Of a stretch of 64,000 nt of DNA, positions 34,049-45,435 are shown piece by piece; position 1 is the stretch's first letter; every line of letters starts with the position of its first letter. The position numbers and the translations under genes are program-made. Under the pieces are notes generated by a model. It ran no database searches. It saw only the letters and a program-made list of their open reading frames with translations, and was not told where the DNA came from. Origin of the DNA: Archivesica marissinica (taxonomy: Eukaryota > Mollusca > Bivalvia > Venerida > Vesicomyidae); NCBI GenBank assembly GCA_014843695.1, contig CM026400.1, forward strand, positions 31,725,225 to 31,789,224, written 5' to 3'.

Positions 34049-34383
34049 CTAACCATGATATACCAATGGGACGATCCGATCCTTTCGTTTCCATTTACGT
34101 GCTATTGGATTTTCTGTAATTGTCCTTTGAACCAAATACGTTTCGAAATAGTTCAAATTCAGAATAGACTGAAAATGCTTAATGGAAATGCCATCAGTTA
34201 GTTTCGTAGTGTTGTTATCTACATATAGTGACATTTCACACTCAAATTGATTATCATAGACAGCAGTGCCATTGATGGTGACATTGTAATGCAGAGTTGT
34301 CCTGTAATTTGATTGCACAATGTTATTATAATGGAGAGTGCGAACAACCTTGGCCGACTGACATTTAGAGCGCACAAGTCTCT
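34049..34383 (-). CDS. Possible secreted-protein exon, unassigned
   Basis: The minus strand has a strong acceptor (CCATAATATTATTTCAG) before 34383. The following frame runs to a TAG at 34051-34049. A donor-like TTG|GTATAT lies near the end at about 34061. Residues include YNVTINGTAVYDNQFECEMS and DNNTTKL, with N-glycosylation sequons (NVT, NGT, NNT) suggesting an extracellular domain. No family recognised and no partner exon identified. Confidence 0.35.
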
Positions 34384-34534
34384 GAAATAATATTATGGTT
34401 ATTAAAGTGATATTATATGCATTTTTACATTTTTACGTATAAATGCATTGTTACTACAAATTCTTCTGAAATAATCCGAACACTAACATTGAACCACTAA
34501 ATATTGTTAATGTAGCCTACAAACTCTCTACAAA

Positions 34535-34625
34535 CCACGCCACGCCCCGCCCCGCCCCGCCCCGCCCCTGCCGCACGCACCACACCGCACGCACGCACGG
34601 CACGCACGCACGCACGCATGCACGC
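34535..34625. repeat. GC-rich microsatellite (cccgc)n and (cacg)n
   Basis: Runs of ccccgcccc followed by gcacgcacgcacg words. Minus-strand Ala/Gly/Arg frames across it are artefacts. Confidence 0.9.
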
Positions 34626-34743
34626 TGTTGTGATCCACATATATGTATATGAAGCCAGCTGATAATTGTTTCTGTTCAACACGATCAAATATGTTACGTA
34701 ATAATTGCACTTTATCGCTAATTGACCTTCTTCGAATTCAACA

Positions 34744-35100
34744 TACAGTCAAGCCCGGTGTTAGTGGTCACCGTCATTAATGCTGTCCGATTAGCGCAGT
34801 GGTTAGCGCGCTCGCTTCTCACCAATACAACCCGGGTTCGAACCTCGGATTGGGATGTATGTGAGATGGTACGATGGTCGCCAGATCGGACAGGTGGGTT
34901 TTCTCCGGGTACTCCGGTTTCCTCCCACATGAATGACCACATTTACGCTTTCATCCGCGCCAACGAGAGTGATTAATACAAGTTGTTAAAACTCGCTTCG
35001 CAATCGTTGTAAAATAAATAAAGTTTAAACTTTAATAAACCCCCATTAAGCTGTCAACTTGTATTAAGCAGATTGTCACGGAATGACACTAGGGACAGCT
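34744..35100. mobile_element. MITE family 2 copy split by a SINE
   Basis: The left MITE end tacagtcaagcccggtgtta stops at about 34786. The MITE body resumes at 35044 (cattaagctgtcaacttgta, ttaagcag) and is then lost. Confidence 0.8.
34787..35043 (+). mobile_element. SINE family B inserted in MITE, about 11-bp TSD
   Basis: Complete V-SINE-like copy from ccgattagcgcagtggttag to aaataaataaagtttaaact. It is flanked by cattaatgctgt (34775-34786) and cattaagctgt (35044-35054), a target duplication differing by one base. This dates the SINE after the MITE. Confidence 0.9.
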
Positions 35101-35764
35101 TCTCTCATACGGATACGAGCACACAAGACTTGAGTAAATTTACAACATTTAATATGCATTAAAATACAATCAATTTCAATCTCTGGGATGCTAGTGCTTT
35201 TATTGAGCGAGATGTAAGTTCGTTCGTAATGTGGCTGTTCAGGAGGTGGCTTTACTTCCGGGATGTCTATTTAGCCATGTTGCTTCTAATCGTCATGTGA
35301 CGCCGCTAATGCCGTTTGGCTCTCGGCTATATATATATATTTGGTGCACTGAATGACTTCATCTCCTGGCAAGTATTACCTTCACAATGACAGTTCACTT
35401 GTTTCACATGAATTATATTTAGAACGATACATGTGTTACTTCCTGCATCAGACCATGTGCACTGACGGCGGACTCGATACGGGTCAACCCTGCCCAGCTA
35501 CCGCTGACACGTTCCAGTCTATGAGTTCCACCAATTCAAGCTAGCAGAATCCCCAGTCGGTCCGTGTCCCAGTTCGTTCTGTCTCGAGTTCTCGGGATAG
35601 CAGAACCGGATCCACGCCACTGAGCTATCATTCCCAAGGCTCCTGGTCCATGCAGGAAGCGACTACAACATGAACGTATATAATACCATCTGGCTACTCA
35701 GATGTAATTTAGGCCTGATTCAGTCCGACCTATACAATTGTATCAAAAGTTAATTGTTTTAAGG
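35101..35764. other. Intergenic, no gene supported
   Basis: Includes a (TA)n run near 35328-35341. A 63-codon frame at 35353-35544 has no family motif. cgggatagcagaaccggatc and similar words near 35595 suggest an old tRNA-like fragment, but it is too diverged to call. Confidence 0.4.
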
Positions 35765-36020
35765 TTTTAGACTTAATTTCTTTTACAATGATTGCTAAGA
35801 AAATTTTAACAACTTATATTAATCACTCTCGTTGGCACGGATGTATAAATTTGGTCATTCGTGTGGGGAGGAAACCGGAGACTCCGAAGAACCCGGAGAA
35901 AACCCATCTGTCCGATCTGGCGACCATCGTACCATCTCACATACTTCCCGGTCCGAGGATCGAACCCGGGTTGCATTGGTGAGAAGTGAGCGCGCTAACC
36001 ACTGCGCTAATCGGGCAGCC
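35765..36020 (-). mobile_element. SINE family B copy
   Basis: Minus-strand, near full length: tail at 35770, middle (gaggaaaccggagactccga, agaacccggagaaaacccat), and head with the B-box complement (gatcgaacccgggttgcat) to about 36020 (gcgctaatcgggcag). Confidence 0.9.
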
Positions 36021-36169
36021 GAATTATGAAATTGGTCCTTCTAGTCGAGGCCGAAACAAACTACGTGTAGGTTACAAGACTTTAATAACTGAATATCATA
36101 TACAAGCTTACTGTAGACTAATCCTTCATTTGCGTCACAGGGCCGCTTTCAGTAGGGTGTAGCTTCCTT

Positions 36170-36400
36170 GCGTATTGAAACCGGAAGTCGTGATAACGCA
36201 GTGGTAGCGCGTTCGCTTCAGGTGCGAAATGCCCGGAGCTGTTACGTATGTGCCCTTAGGCAAGGCATTCAAATTCCACATTGCCTCTTCTCTCTCCCTC
36301 GTTGCAATGGATTCCGTCAGGAATGAGGTCTCGAGAGTGATTAATATAAGTTGTAAGAATTTTTTTCGCAATCGAGTTAAAATAAATGTGCATAAACTAA
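36170..36400 (+). mobile_element. SINE family C, full head
   Basis: Head gtcgtgataacgcagtggta, gcgcgttcgcttcaggtg, body cccttaggcaaggcattcaa, ccctcgttgcaatggattcc, tail gagtgattaatataagttgt, aatcgagttaaaataaatgt. The B-box region is shortened relative to the 45.2-kb copy. Confidence 0.85.
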
Positions 36401-36649
36401 ACTGGAAGATATGATGTTGAAGATCGCAACGTTTTTGTCATTTTGCCCCTGGCCTTGTCACGACCGCCATATCATGAGCATGCATTTGCGCTATCGATTC
36501 CAACCTGTCAATTTATGCACCATACGATGCATCATGGAACACTCTTTAAGCGCATTATATAACAATTATTTCCCCGGTTTGTTTTCATCAAACTATGTGC
36601 AAGACACGTTAGAAAGCCAAAGTCACGATCATGATATGCAGACGACAAT

Positions 36650-36810
36650 CAGTTTTAGTTTAAACATATTTTATTGCTTTCAAATAACATACATATACAC
36701 AGACTGCACAATAGTTGTACAACAAATGAAATGTAACGAATATTATATGAGTGAAACTGTTATAATTTATAAGAAGCAAATGGGTTTTACCAACATTAAT
36801 GATGAACCTC
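36650..36810. repeat. Dispersed repeat family H
   Basis: Shares tttagtttaaacatatttta, ttgc and agaagcaaatgggtt with the copies at 24970 and 48325. Confidence 0.5.
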
Positions 36811-37221
36811 CCTTGCTTTTGTAATCTATATCACAGACGCTTCTGGACAAATGCTTACGGCTTCAAAACCCCAACACTTGTTTACATTTGCGACCTGGTT
36901 ATCTTTCAGTATATAACCTTGATAGTGACGGGGTGTCATTTTATGTAGAGTGTCAAGCCTATAGTGTATCATAATGTTCTTATAAACCAAAACCCAACAA
37001 AAGAAAGTGTTTTAGGTTTGTGGTTTTCAATCCGCAGACATGTGTCCAGATCCCAAGCGTCTGTGATATATATCTATATAACACAGACTACAACACCATT
37101 TTGAAACATATACAGGACAAACTGATTTCATAATTACATGTACATTTCATTATTTTGCCCCAAATTTTGTGAACTTTTGTAAGTGATAAGGGAATAAATT
37201 ATTAATATGAAATGTAACCGG
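36811..37221. other. No gene seen
   Basis: AT-rich intergenic sequence. Confidence 0.5.
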
Positions 37222-37800
37222 GGCCTCAGTGGTTACTGTCGTTGACTAAGGGTCTACGTGACCGAGTGGTTACTGTCGTTGACTAAGGGTATCCGTGAAC
37301 GAGTGGTTACTGTCGTTCACTAAGGGTCTCCGTGAACGAGTGGTTACTGTCGTTGACTAAGGGTCTCCGTGACCGAGTGGTTACTGTCGTTGACTAAGGG
37401 TCTCCGTGACCGAGTGGTTACTGTCATTGACTAAGGGTCTCCGTGACCGAGTGGTTACGGTCGTTGACTAAGGGTATCCGTGACCGAGTGGTTACTGTCG
37501 TTGACTAAGGGTCTCCGTGACCGAGTGGTTACGGTCGTTGACTAAGGGTCTCCGTGACCGAGTGGTTACTGTCGTTGACTAAGGGTCTCCGTGACCGAGT
37601 GGTTACGGTCGTTGACTAAGGGTCTCCGTGACCGAGTGGTTACTGTCGTTGACTAAGGGTCTCCGTGACCGAGTAGTTACTGTCGTTGACTAAGGGTCTC
37701 CGTGACCGAGTGGTTACTGTCGTTGACTAAGGGTCTCCGTGACCGAGTGGTTACGGTCGTTGAGTAAGGGTCTCCGTGACCGAGTGGTTACGGTCGTTGA
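37222..37800. repeat. 37-bp minisatellite made of a tRNA-like SINE head
   Basis: About 15 copies of gggtctccgtgaccgagtgg, ttactgtcgttgactaa. The gaccgagtggttac portion looks like a tRNA A-box/D-arm region. The last unit runs without a break into the rest of a tRNA-derived SINE, so the array appears to be an amplification of the SINE 5' end. Confidence 0.9.
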
Positions 37801-38035
37801 CGTCAAATCACTTGCCTCTCACCGCTGCCGGTACGAATCCCACTCGGGGTGTCTAATCATTTCATGCGAGGAAACTATCCAGCTGGCTTGCGAAAGGTCG
37901 GTGGTTCTACCCGGGTGTCGCGTCTGAAAATACTACTCGAAGTGGGACCCGGGGTCTTCTGTAACCAATAGCAGCTGGATAGTCGCCATATGACCTAAGC
38001 TGGTAGAGCGACGTTAAAACCAAAAACGCGATCGT
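37765..38035 (+). mobile_element. SINE family E copy
   Basis: Follows the last array unit: tRNA-like head with B-box-like cggtacgaatccc, body gcgaggaaactatccagctg, gttctacccgggtgtcgcg, tail aagctggtagagcgacgtta, aaacc. Related minus-strand fragments are at 42985-43145 and 60765-60845. Confidence 0.7.
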
Positions 38036-38235
38036 TTCTCACCTATGCAATCCGGGTTCGATCCTCGGACCGGGTAGTATGTGAGATGGTACGGTGGTCG
38101 CCAGATTGGGCAGGTGGATTTTCTCTAGGTACTCCAGTTTCCTCCCACGCGAATGACAACAGTTAAGCTTTCATCTGCATCAACGAGTTGTTAAAGCGTG
38201 TTTCGCAATCGTTGTAAAATAAATAGTTTAAAACC
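38036..38235 (+). mobile_element. SINE family B, 5'-truncated
   Basis: Starts within the head (cgtttctcacctatgcaatc, cgggttcgatcc), then the family middle and a shortened tail (atcgttgtaaaataaatag). Confidence 0.85.
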
Positions 38236-39110
38236 TTAAAACAATTAACTTTCCCCCTCCAATCCAAAATAAACATATCAATTGATAACGTTTTTACTTC
38301 ATCAAAAAACATTTTGCAATATGCTGTACAATATCAAAAGTTGTGGTAACATGGGATGGACCTATACATTATAACAGCAATTTGTATCTGACATACACCC
38401 CACACACTATAGTATGTTTATTTTAAACCCTACAATGATTAAGCAACTAATAGTAGTTATAAGAGACATCGTTAGTGCCCAAAACTAAAATGATTCTTAC
38501 AAAATAAAACTTGTACAACAACAAACCTTGCATTCAGTAAATAACACGCGACGCATCGGTGAATTTCAAATTCTTTGACTTTCTAGATATTCCCCATTTG
38601 TCCCACGTTGTCTTTTGTAATTGAATTACTTGAGATGTCGATTCATACCTCTGTTATCTAAGTCTTCTATGGGCATGTCTACATCCCCGCGAATCGTACG
38701 ACATTAGAGGAAGATAGATATCCCTTCATGTTCAAAATATGTTGACATTCCAACGTGCTTTTCTACATCCGCTGTTGTTTCACGCATGCGCGCTGTGCGT
38801 GTTTACATTTCGTGTGTTGATAAACATAGTTCGTTTGTTGATAAACAATTCGCGTATACGACGGTGTATATTTATTGGATTTTTATCGTTTCTGAGCGAC
38901 TATTTCGATTTTTGTAAACACACATACATTAGTATTTATATTTTACCAAACACATCCTTATTACGATATAGTGCTGCGTTAAGTTTTCCTGAATTCGCCG
39001 ACGATTTTGTTATACATTCTTCTGCTAATCCATGTACAATATTTGTATTTTTTTTAATAGGCTCTTCCGTATAATTTAAAGTGTCAATGGATATTTGATC
39101 TTCAGCCAAT
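38236..39110. other. Intergenic, no gene supported
   Basis: Contains a family G-like tail fragment (gcatgtctacatccccgcga, 38674) and a 111-codon plus-strand frame (38739-39074) rich in F/I/L with no recognisable family. Confidence 0.4.
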
Positions 39111-39119
39111 CAGCTTTAT

Positions 39120-41130
39120 TTAATTTCAGTGCTGAATGTTATCATTTGCCACTGGTTGTAAACATTTGGAAAGTGATCACTGCCGCATGGTCATCTCCTA
39201 CATTCCATCGAAAATCCAGAAAGATAGATGGATGGCATATAATTAAAGCAATTGATGAATAATGTCCAGTTGCAAGATAAGTATATGAGTTGTCATTCAA
39301 AATACAAAGATCTGATCTATCTATTAACTTTTCACTAAGTTCACCTCTTCGGTTTATATCTTTACACCCCAATAGATTATGGTGTCCATTAAGATCACCT
39401 AACATTATGAAAGGTTTTGAAAGCTGTTGAACTAAATTATCTAATTCAGCTATTGATGGTTTACTGCTTAGTGGAATATAAAGTGAACAGATGGTGATAA
39501 CCTCGTGTAGTGTGACCGAAATAGCAACAGCTTGTAGGTTAGTATTTAGTTTGATAGACCGGTGAAGAATTTTATTACTGACAATGATGGATGAACCACC
39601 ACATGCTCGTTCTGCATCTGGAATGGCATAGTTTTACATAGAATAATTTTGAAGGAAATGTTGTTAGTTGGTTTTTAAAAGGTTTCTTTAAGACAAAGTA
39701 CAGAAGTTCCTTGATTCAATAACAGAAGAATTTCAATATAATTGGGTCTTAAACCACGACAATTCCACTGAATAATATCTGGTTTATTATCCATTTTATT
39801 TATAAATTTAAAAATTATGGAACAAAGTACACAATGAATATAGAAACATGTTTATTAATGTTGCATGAGATCTTGAGGATCCAGCCTCGAGATCTTCTTG
39901 CTATCTTTATGGAGTGATGGGGTATCATCCTCATCCTCCATGTCGCTCAGAGTGTTATGCCGATTTAGGCTGAGCAAGGAATCACCATCACCCTTTCTCC
40001 GTCTATCCGTTTTTTTTAATTTAAATTAATTTTATTTCTTGGTGTTTGGTTTACCACCAGAGCGGGTCTAGAATTACCCGAATTTGTATAAGTGGATTTA
40101 GTATTACCCGATGATGTTGATGTTTTTATAGACTGTGATGATGATTTATGAAGAGGAACATTTTGTTTTATAGGTGGTGCTTTTGGAATAGTAGACTGGG
40201 GTGTTTACAAACCGGGATAATTTGATTTCTCATTAATGCATTGGGTTGATTTATTTGCGTGTGATTTTGTGATAGAGGAATATGTTGCTGCTGGTGTATT
40301 GTATCTGGAATTGACAATTTTCCTAGCCTCGGGGAATGCAACACTCTGTGTGAATTTGACCTGGAGAACTTCACGCTCTATCTTCCAGGTCTTGCAGTTG
40401 CGAGTCTTGGCTGAATGTGGCTCACTGCAATTCACACAGGATATTGGATGTCGACATTTGTCGTCGTTGTGAGAGTGACCATTGCCAGCACACATGTGAC
40501 ACACCTTTTCAGTTTTACATTTGGCCTCGTTGTTTCCAAATTTAAAACAGGTGTGACATTGAAGTGGATTTGGGACATAAATGTCCACTTTGGTAAGTAG
40601 ATAGCCGAATTTGAGTGTATGTGGTAAGATAGGAGTGCAAAATATGAGCATGATTTTGTTTGTTTGTATTTCTCTATTGTCTCTTTTAATTTCAATGCGG
40701 CTAGCGTCAGTGACATGTTGTTCTCGAAGCTCATCCACAATCTCAGTATCGGCAACGCCAGCAAGATCAGGGCAACGAATTACCCCTCTTGATGAGTTGA
40801 GAGAGTGGTTTGGATAAGACTTGCAAGGAACATTGCAATACAATTGAGAGCGTAGATTGCAAGAGTGATGAGGACTGCCTACTTCAATAAGCAGGTTTCC
40901 AGTTCGGAGCTTTTTTACTGATTTTGGAACCCCTGCAATGCTCTCGATCGTTTTTTCTATAACGAAAGGGGAGAGTCGTCGTAATTGTTTTATTTGTATC
41001 AGTGGATTCTATGATTAGAAATCTTGTGTAAAGTGAATTTGATGGTTGGTGAGAAGAGTTCTCACCTCCCGTGTCATCACAGTCCAGTTCGCTATGCGGT
41101 CGTTTTTTCTTTGGGGTATCCATATTAAAT
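39120..41130 (-). mobile_element. Jockey-like LINE, ORF1 plus partial endonuclease, RT missing
   Basis: Minus-strand non-LTR element. ORF1 starts at 41123 (MDTPKKKRPHSELDCDD) and, after a frameshift near 40850, continues at 40843-40205. It has three gag-type zinc knuckles, C-X2-C type: CHTC, CHMC...H...C and CVNC...H...C, at about residues 96-150 of that segment. ORF2 starts at 39794 (MDNKPDIIQWNCRGLRPNYI). Its endonuclease is broken by frameshifts; the segment 39405-39142 carries GDLNGHHNLLGC and GDDHAAV. The sequence ends near 39120 with no reverse transcriptase. Confidence 0.85.
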
Positions 41131-41802
41131 TATTGAAAGTTCATTACCTGTAGTCCCCACCAACCATGGACTCCAACAAGGAGATACGTAAACGGAGAGG
41201 AATATCCGGCTCACACGTGCCAGGGATACTCAAATAATATACTCGGAGGAGTACTTCACGATCCAAACATCACCAGATCGGTCATGAACCGACACAGTTC
41301 AGGATGGATCGTTAATGTACCCACCAGATTAGCCCTGAACCACCGCCTTCTAGGACAGAAAATGGAAAAATATTTGTGTGTAACATACTTAGTAAACGTG
41401 TAATGGACAAAGTGAAAAAGGTCACATATAGCAATCAAAGAAAATGTATATATTGTGAACGAAAAATATGACGTATATATACTGCTTAAAAAATATTATA
41501 GATGGTTTGAAAATAGCACATCAATAATTTAAAAAAGGTTGGACATGTAAACGTAATCATGGCTTGTCCTAGGGCTTGGCGTGACCAGCCTATTTATCGT
41601 ACTGGGCTAATAATCAGAGGCAAAAGTAGTGTGTTGGGAACTACAAAGTCGTAAGCAGTCCCCTCAACCACCAGGATCCTCTTCTCCAGCTTACGGGATG
41701 CCACCGAATGCAAACAGGTGGCTCCCTTTTCGGGGATATGCACCCATCTGCAGGGAGATACAGCCGGCATTTTTATACCCCCGCCGGCAAGGGACCCCTG
41801 TT
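41131..41802. other. Intergenic, no gene supported
   Basis: Possible 5' untranslated LINE sequence near 41131-41250. Otherwise no recognised feature. Confidence 0.4.
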
Positions 41803-42045
41803 CGATTAGCACAGTGGTTAGCGCGCTCGATTCCCACCAATGCAACCCGGGTTCGTTCCTCGGACTGGGAAGTATGCGAGATGGTACGATGGTCACCAGA
41901 TCGGACAGGTGCGTTTTCTCCGGGTACTCCGGTTTCCTCCCACACGAATGACCACATATACGCTTTCATCCGCACCAACGAGAGTGATTGATATAAGTTA
42001 TTAAAACTTGCTTCGCAATCTTGTCAAATAAATAAAATTTAAATG
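41803..42045 (+). mobile_element. SINE family B copy
   Basis: Head ttcgattagcacagtggtta, middle ggtgcgttttctccgggta, tail gagtgattgatataagttat, aaataaataaaattt. The next tandem array starts within about 20 bp of its 3' end. Confidence 0.9.
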
Positions 42046-42054
42046 AAGGGGCCC

Positions 42055-42965
42055 TGAGTGGAGCAGGCAGACGACGTTCTGACATGCCATACTGATTAGA
42101 ATAAGCAGACGATGTTCTGACATACTGATTGGAACAAGCAGACGATGTTCTGACATGCCATACTGATTGGAACAAGCAGACGATGTTCTGACATGCCATA
42201 CTGATTGGAACAAGCAGATGATGTTCTGACATACTGATTGGAACAAGCAGACGATGTTCTGACATGCCATACTGATTGGAACAAGCAGATGATGTTCTGA
42301 CATACTGATTGGAACAAGCAGACGATGTTCTGATATACCATACTGATTGGAATAAGCAGACGATGTTCTGACATACTGATTGGAGCAAGTAGACGATGTT
42401 CTGACATACTGATTGGAACAAGCAGACGATGTTCTGACATGCCATACTGATTGGAACAAGCAGACGATGTTCTGACATGCCATACTGATTGGAACAATCA
42501 GACGATGTTCTGACATACTGATTGGAGCAAGTAGACGATGTTCTGACATACTGATTGGAATAAGCAGACGATGTTCTGACATACTGATTGGAACAAGCAG
42601 ACGACGTTCTGACATGCCATACTGATTGGAATAAGCAGACGATGTTCTGACATACTGATTGGAACAAGCAGACGACGTTCTGACATGCCATACTGATTGG
42701 AATAAGCAGACGATGTTCTGACATACTGATTGGAACAAGCAGACGATGTTCTGACATACTGATTGGAGCAAGTAGACGACGTTCTGACATTCTGATTGGA
42801 ATAAGCAGAAGATGTTATGACATACTGATTGGAACAAGCAGACGATGCTCTGACATACTGATTGAAATAAGCAGATGATGTTATGACATACTGATTGGAA
42901 CAAGCAGACGATGTTCTGACATACTGATTGGAGCAAGCAGACGACGTTCTGACATTCTGATGGTA
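42055..42965. repeat. 33/39-bp minisatellite with CTGATTGG in each unit
   Basis: About 25 units of tactgattggaacaagcaga, cgatgttctgaca, with or without the 6-bp extra tgccat. Both unit lengths are multiples of three, which explains long minus-strand frames (VRTSSACSNQY-type). Confidence 0.95.
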
Positions 42966-42984
42966 ACAATGTTTGTTTGTATGT

Positions 42985-43145
42985 GAGAGGGATTTAAAGT
43001 CGCACCAACACCATAGTTCCTATGGTTACTCTTCATGGAGGAAGACGCCGGCCTTTAGCTGGCTAGATTATTCGCATGAAATTATTCCACACAGTCTGTG
43101 GGATTCGAATCTACAATCTACAACCATGCCAGGTGATTTGTAGAC
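42985..43145 (-). mobile_element. SINE family E fragment
   Basis: Contains tttaaagtcgcaccaacacc, ggaggaagacgccgg and gggattcgaatctac, the complement of a B-box-like head. Confidence 0.55.
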
Positions 43146-43389
43146 AAAGTTAATTTAAATTTAGTTAAGGTAAAACATATACCAAATCTGACAAGATCCA
43201 TCTAGACTTCATCGGTTTAAATTTACCGTTATGGCTACGATACTGCTATTGCAACAACATATTCACGTAAATAAGTGGAATGTTTTCATGAAACAAGTCA
43301 TTTAACACTTTTAAGAACTTCATGAAAGTTAAGCGATTAAATGGTTGCAGAAATATGTCACCGTACCTGTGGTAAACAGTACTGCCTTT

Positions 43390-44155
43390 CTATAACGGTT
43401 TTATGAAATGATTGTAGGACAATTGCTGCATCACATACTTGCACATGGTTTGCACCGTTGACAACTCGTCATCAGTAATAAGTGTTCTCCATTGGTCAAT
43501 CATATCACGTGAGTCTGGCCTGACTGTATCTAACACAAAGCTAGCATTATTGCCAGACATTGTAACATTTACAATGTATTCTTGCGTTCTTTTAGTATAG
43601 ATCAAATCCAAATACTTATATATTTCTTTCGTCTTTGTAATAGGTCGCGATGCTAAATCTTCGAACTTCAGTCTTAAAATACGATTTGGATATAATTTAG
43701 AAAACATTTCAAATGTTGTCATATCGTCTTCTATACTCGAACAAATGAACTTGGAACACCCAGCAACTCCTCCGTGCATCGCGGAGCACTGGCCATACCT
43801 CCGCTGCGAGGTTACTATTGCACGTGGATCTCGAACTAAGTGCACAATTTTCATGTTTGGAAATTCCTCCATCAGTTCATATAGCCAATGGAGGGGAGTC
43901 CGGATGGTTTTCAACACTTTAAACATGGATTCCAAACATTTTCCGAAAAGCAGATCTGTACACAGCATTTTGTTCGTCAATGAGTAGGACGGTTCTTTTA
44001 AGCACTCTAGTAGAGTGTTAGTTTTCAACCCATATTTTAGGAAGCTACTACTGAATCGATTCCTGTCTTCCATGATATAGTCCAAGTCACATGTAAACCA
44101 TGCTCGAAATATCTGCAGTACGGCTTCTTTGAGCATCATGGATGGGCGGCTTGCT
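43390..44155 (-). CDS. Carbohydrate 6-O-sulfotransferase-like, last exon
   Basis: Encodes the C-terminal catalytic half of a Golgi sulfotransferase that transfers sulfate from PAPS to a sugar of a glycan chain. Visible: RAWFTCDLDYI near the start; the PAPS 3'-phosphate-binding motif KIVHLVRDPRAIVTSQRR about 105 residues in; LRLKFEDLASRP and IYKYLDL, a conserved C-terminal segment of the family; and DQWR near the end. It ends in TAG at 43392-43390. I place the acceptor at TATTCAG (AG at 44157-44156). With two bases carried over from the previous exon this keeps the frame and gives the usual spacing between the two PAPS motifs. An open frame continues upstream to 44301, but it then enters a SINE. 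The motifs fit the Gal/GalNAc/GlcNAc 6-O group (CHST1-7); substrate cannot be told. Confidence 0.8.
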
Positions 44156-44299
44156 CTGAATACATAAGAATTTTCTTGGAAATTATACATAAGATAATAA
44201 TACGATCCGATCTCACATCGCCACTGCGTCCTGAACATGGTTTTTGACAAATCGAAGCGATTTGAACATTGTTGATGTATGACGTGACAAGGACCTCTC

Positions 44300-44510
44300 A
44301 CTAATGCAACCCGGGTTCGATCCTCGGGCGGGAAGTATGTGAGAAGGTACGGTGGTCGTCATATCGGACAGGTGGGTTTTCTCCGGGTACTCTGGTTTCT
44401 TCCCACACGAATGACCACATTTACGCTTTCATCCGCGCCAATGAGAGTGATTAATATAAGTTGCTAACTTGCTTCGCAATCGTTGTAAAATAAATAAAGT
44501 TTACACTGTT
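44300..44510 (+). mobile_element. SINE family B, 5'-truncated, 10-bp TSD, in sulfotransferase intron
   Basis: Begins at the B-box region (aatgcaacccgggttcgatc) and ends aaataaataaagtttacact. It is flanked by aggacctctc at 44290-44299 and 44511-44520. It is antisense to the gene. Confidence 0.9.
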
Positions 44511-44612
44511 AGGACCTCTCGTATCAAATGATATTATGTTCATAGACATATGTACGATATTAGCGCTGCATGGTAAGACATGTGTTTAACGAATATCCCA
44601 ATTTGAACGGAC

Positions 44613-44912
44613 TTGGCAGACGTTAACCAAAGCATAGAAACGGATTTTCTGCATGCGCTTTCAGAGACAATGTTTTTCTTCCGGTTGCTATGGCGATATG
44701 CTGTGTATGATACATTGTTGACTGACACAATTACCGAACGGACTCTGGATGAAGAGCGACCACAATTGCAGTGGATCAACGCCACCGGAAAGAAGTTGCT
44801 AGCATTCCGGAAGTCTCTTTCACGCATGCTCAACAAGAGATCCGATACCGGAACAACTAACCATAAAAGACTGTCAGTACCGGAACCGTCTAGAACAAAT
44901 ATGTATTATTAG
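44613..44912 (+). other. Antisense open frame in the sulfotransferase intron, unassigned
   Basis: 99-codon plus-strand frame with a protein-like composition (ALSETMFFFRLLWRYAVYD; LAFRKSLSRMLNKRS). It could be a fragment of an unidentified element or chance. No family recognised. Confidence 0.2.
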
Positions 44913-44936
44913 TGTTATTATTAATATTATTATTAC

Positions 44937-45129
44937 TTAAATTGCATTTGCGGAAATTGTTGCTCGTTTTCACTTTCGTATTCCTTGATGATGTCGCGTA
45001 TAGGTTCGTACACGTAGAATACACCAGGGTCATTCTGGATGAGGTTTCCGGTTAGCGAAGATCCGCTGCGCATGTATGCGACAACAACAACAGGAATGGA
45101 CGACGGCTTCTCGTGTTGCATCTCTTCAC
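44937..45129 (-). CDS. Carbohydrate sulfotransferase-like, 5'-PSB exon
   Basis: The minus strand acceptor is CTTCTCGTTAG (AG at 45131-45130) and the donor TTTAA|GTAATA (GT at 44936-44935). The exon encodes the PAPS 5'-phosphosulfate-binding loop VVVVAYMRSGSSLTGNL followed by FYVYEPIRDIIKEY, the defining start of the catalytic domain in carbohydrate 6-O-sulfotransferases. An ATG at 45121 lies within the exon but is too close to the motif to be the true start, because the family needs an N-terminal membrane anchor. It ends with two bases of a codon completed by the first base of the 44155 exon. Confidence 0.75.
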
Positions 45130-45204
45130 CTAACGAGAAGAAATAAAGAAAGATACTAAGAGGATATTTCAGAGTATGATCGAACTATATTTCACGTCCT
45201 TGTC

Positions 45205-45435
45205 GAAGTCGTAATAGCGCAGTGGATGCCCGTTCGCTTCAGGTACATAAGGTCCGGAGTTCGATCCCCGCTGGAGCCGTTACGATTGTGCCCTTAGGCA
45301 AGGCATATAAATTCCGTTTGCCTCTCCACTCTCCCTCGTGGCGATGGATTCCATCAGGAATGAGGTCTCGAGAGTGATTAATATCAGTTGAAAGAAATTG
45401 TTTCACAATCGAGCTAAAATAAATTTGTATAAGGC
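45205..45435 (+). mobile_element. SINE family C, full length
   Basis: Head gtcgtaatagcgcagtggat, B box ggagttcgatccccgctgga, body tgcccttaggcaaggcatat, tail gagtgattaatatcagttga and gctaaaataaatttgtat. It is the best copy for the head of this family. Confidence 0.9.

Noticed and set aside
42001..42969. 300-codon minus-strand frames
   Set aside because: The unit lengths of 33 and 39 bp are multiples of three, so all frames lacking a stop in one unit stay open.
44156..44301. Extension of the sulfotransferase exon up to an ATG at 44301
   Set aside because: The ATG lies in the SINE/TSD, and the extra residues break the usual spacing between the two PAPS-binding motifs. The acceptor at 44156 fits phase and spacing better.
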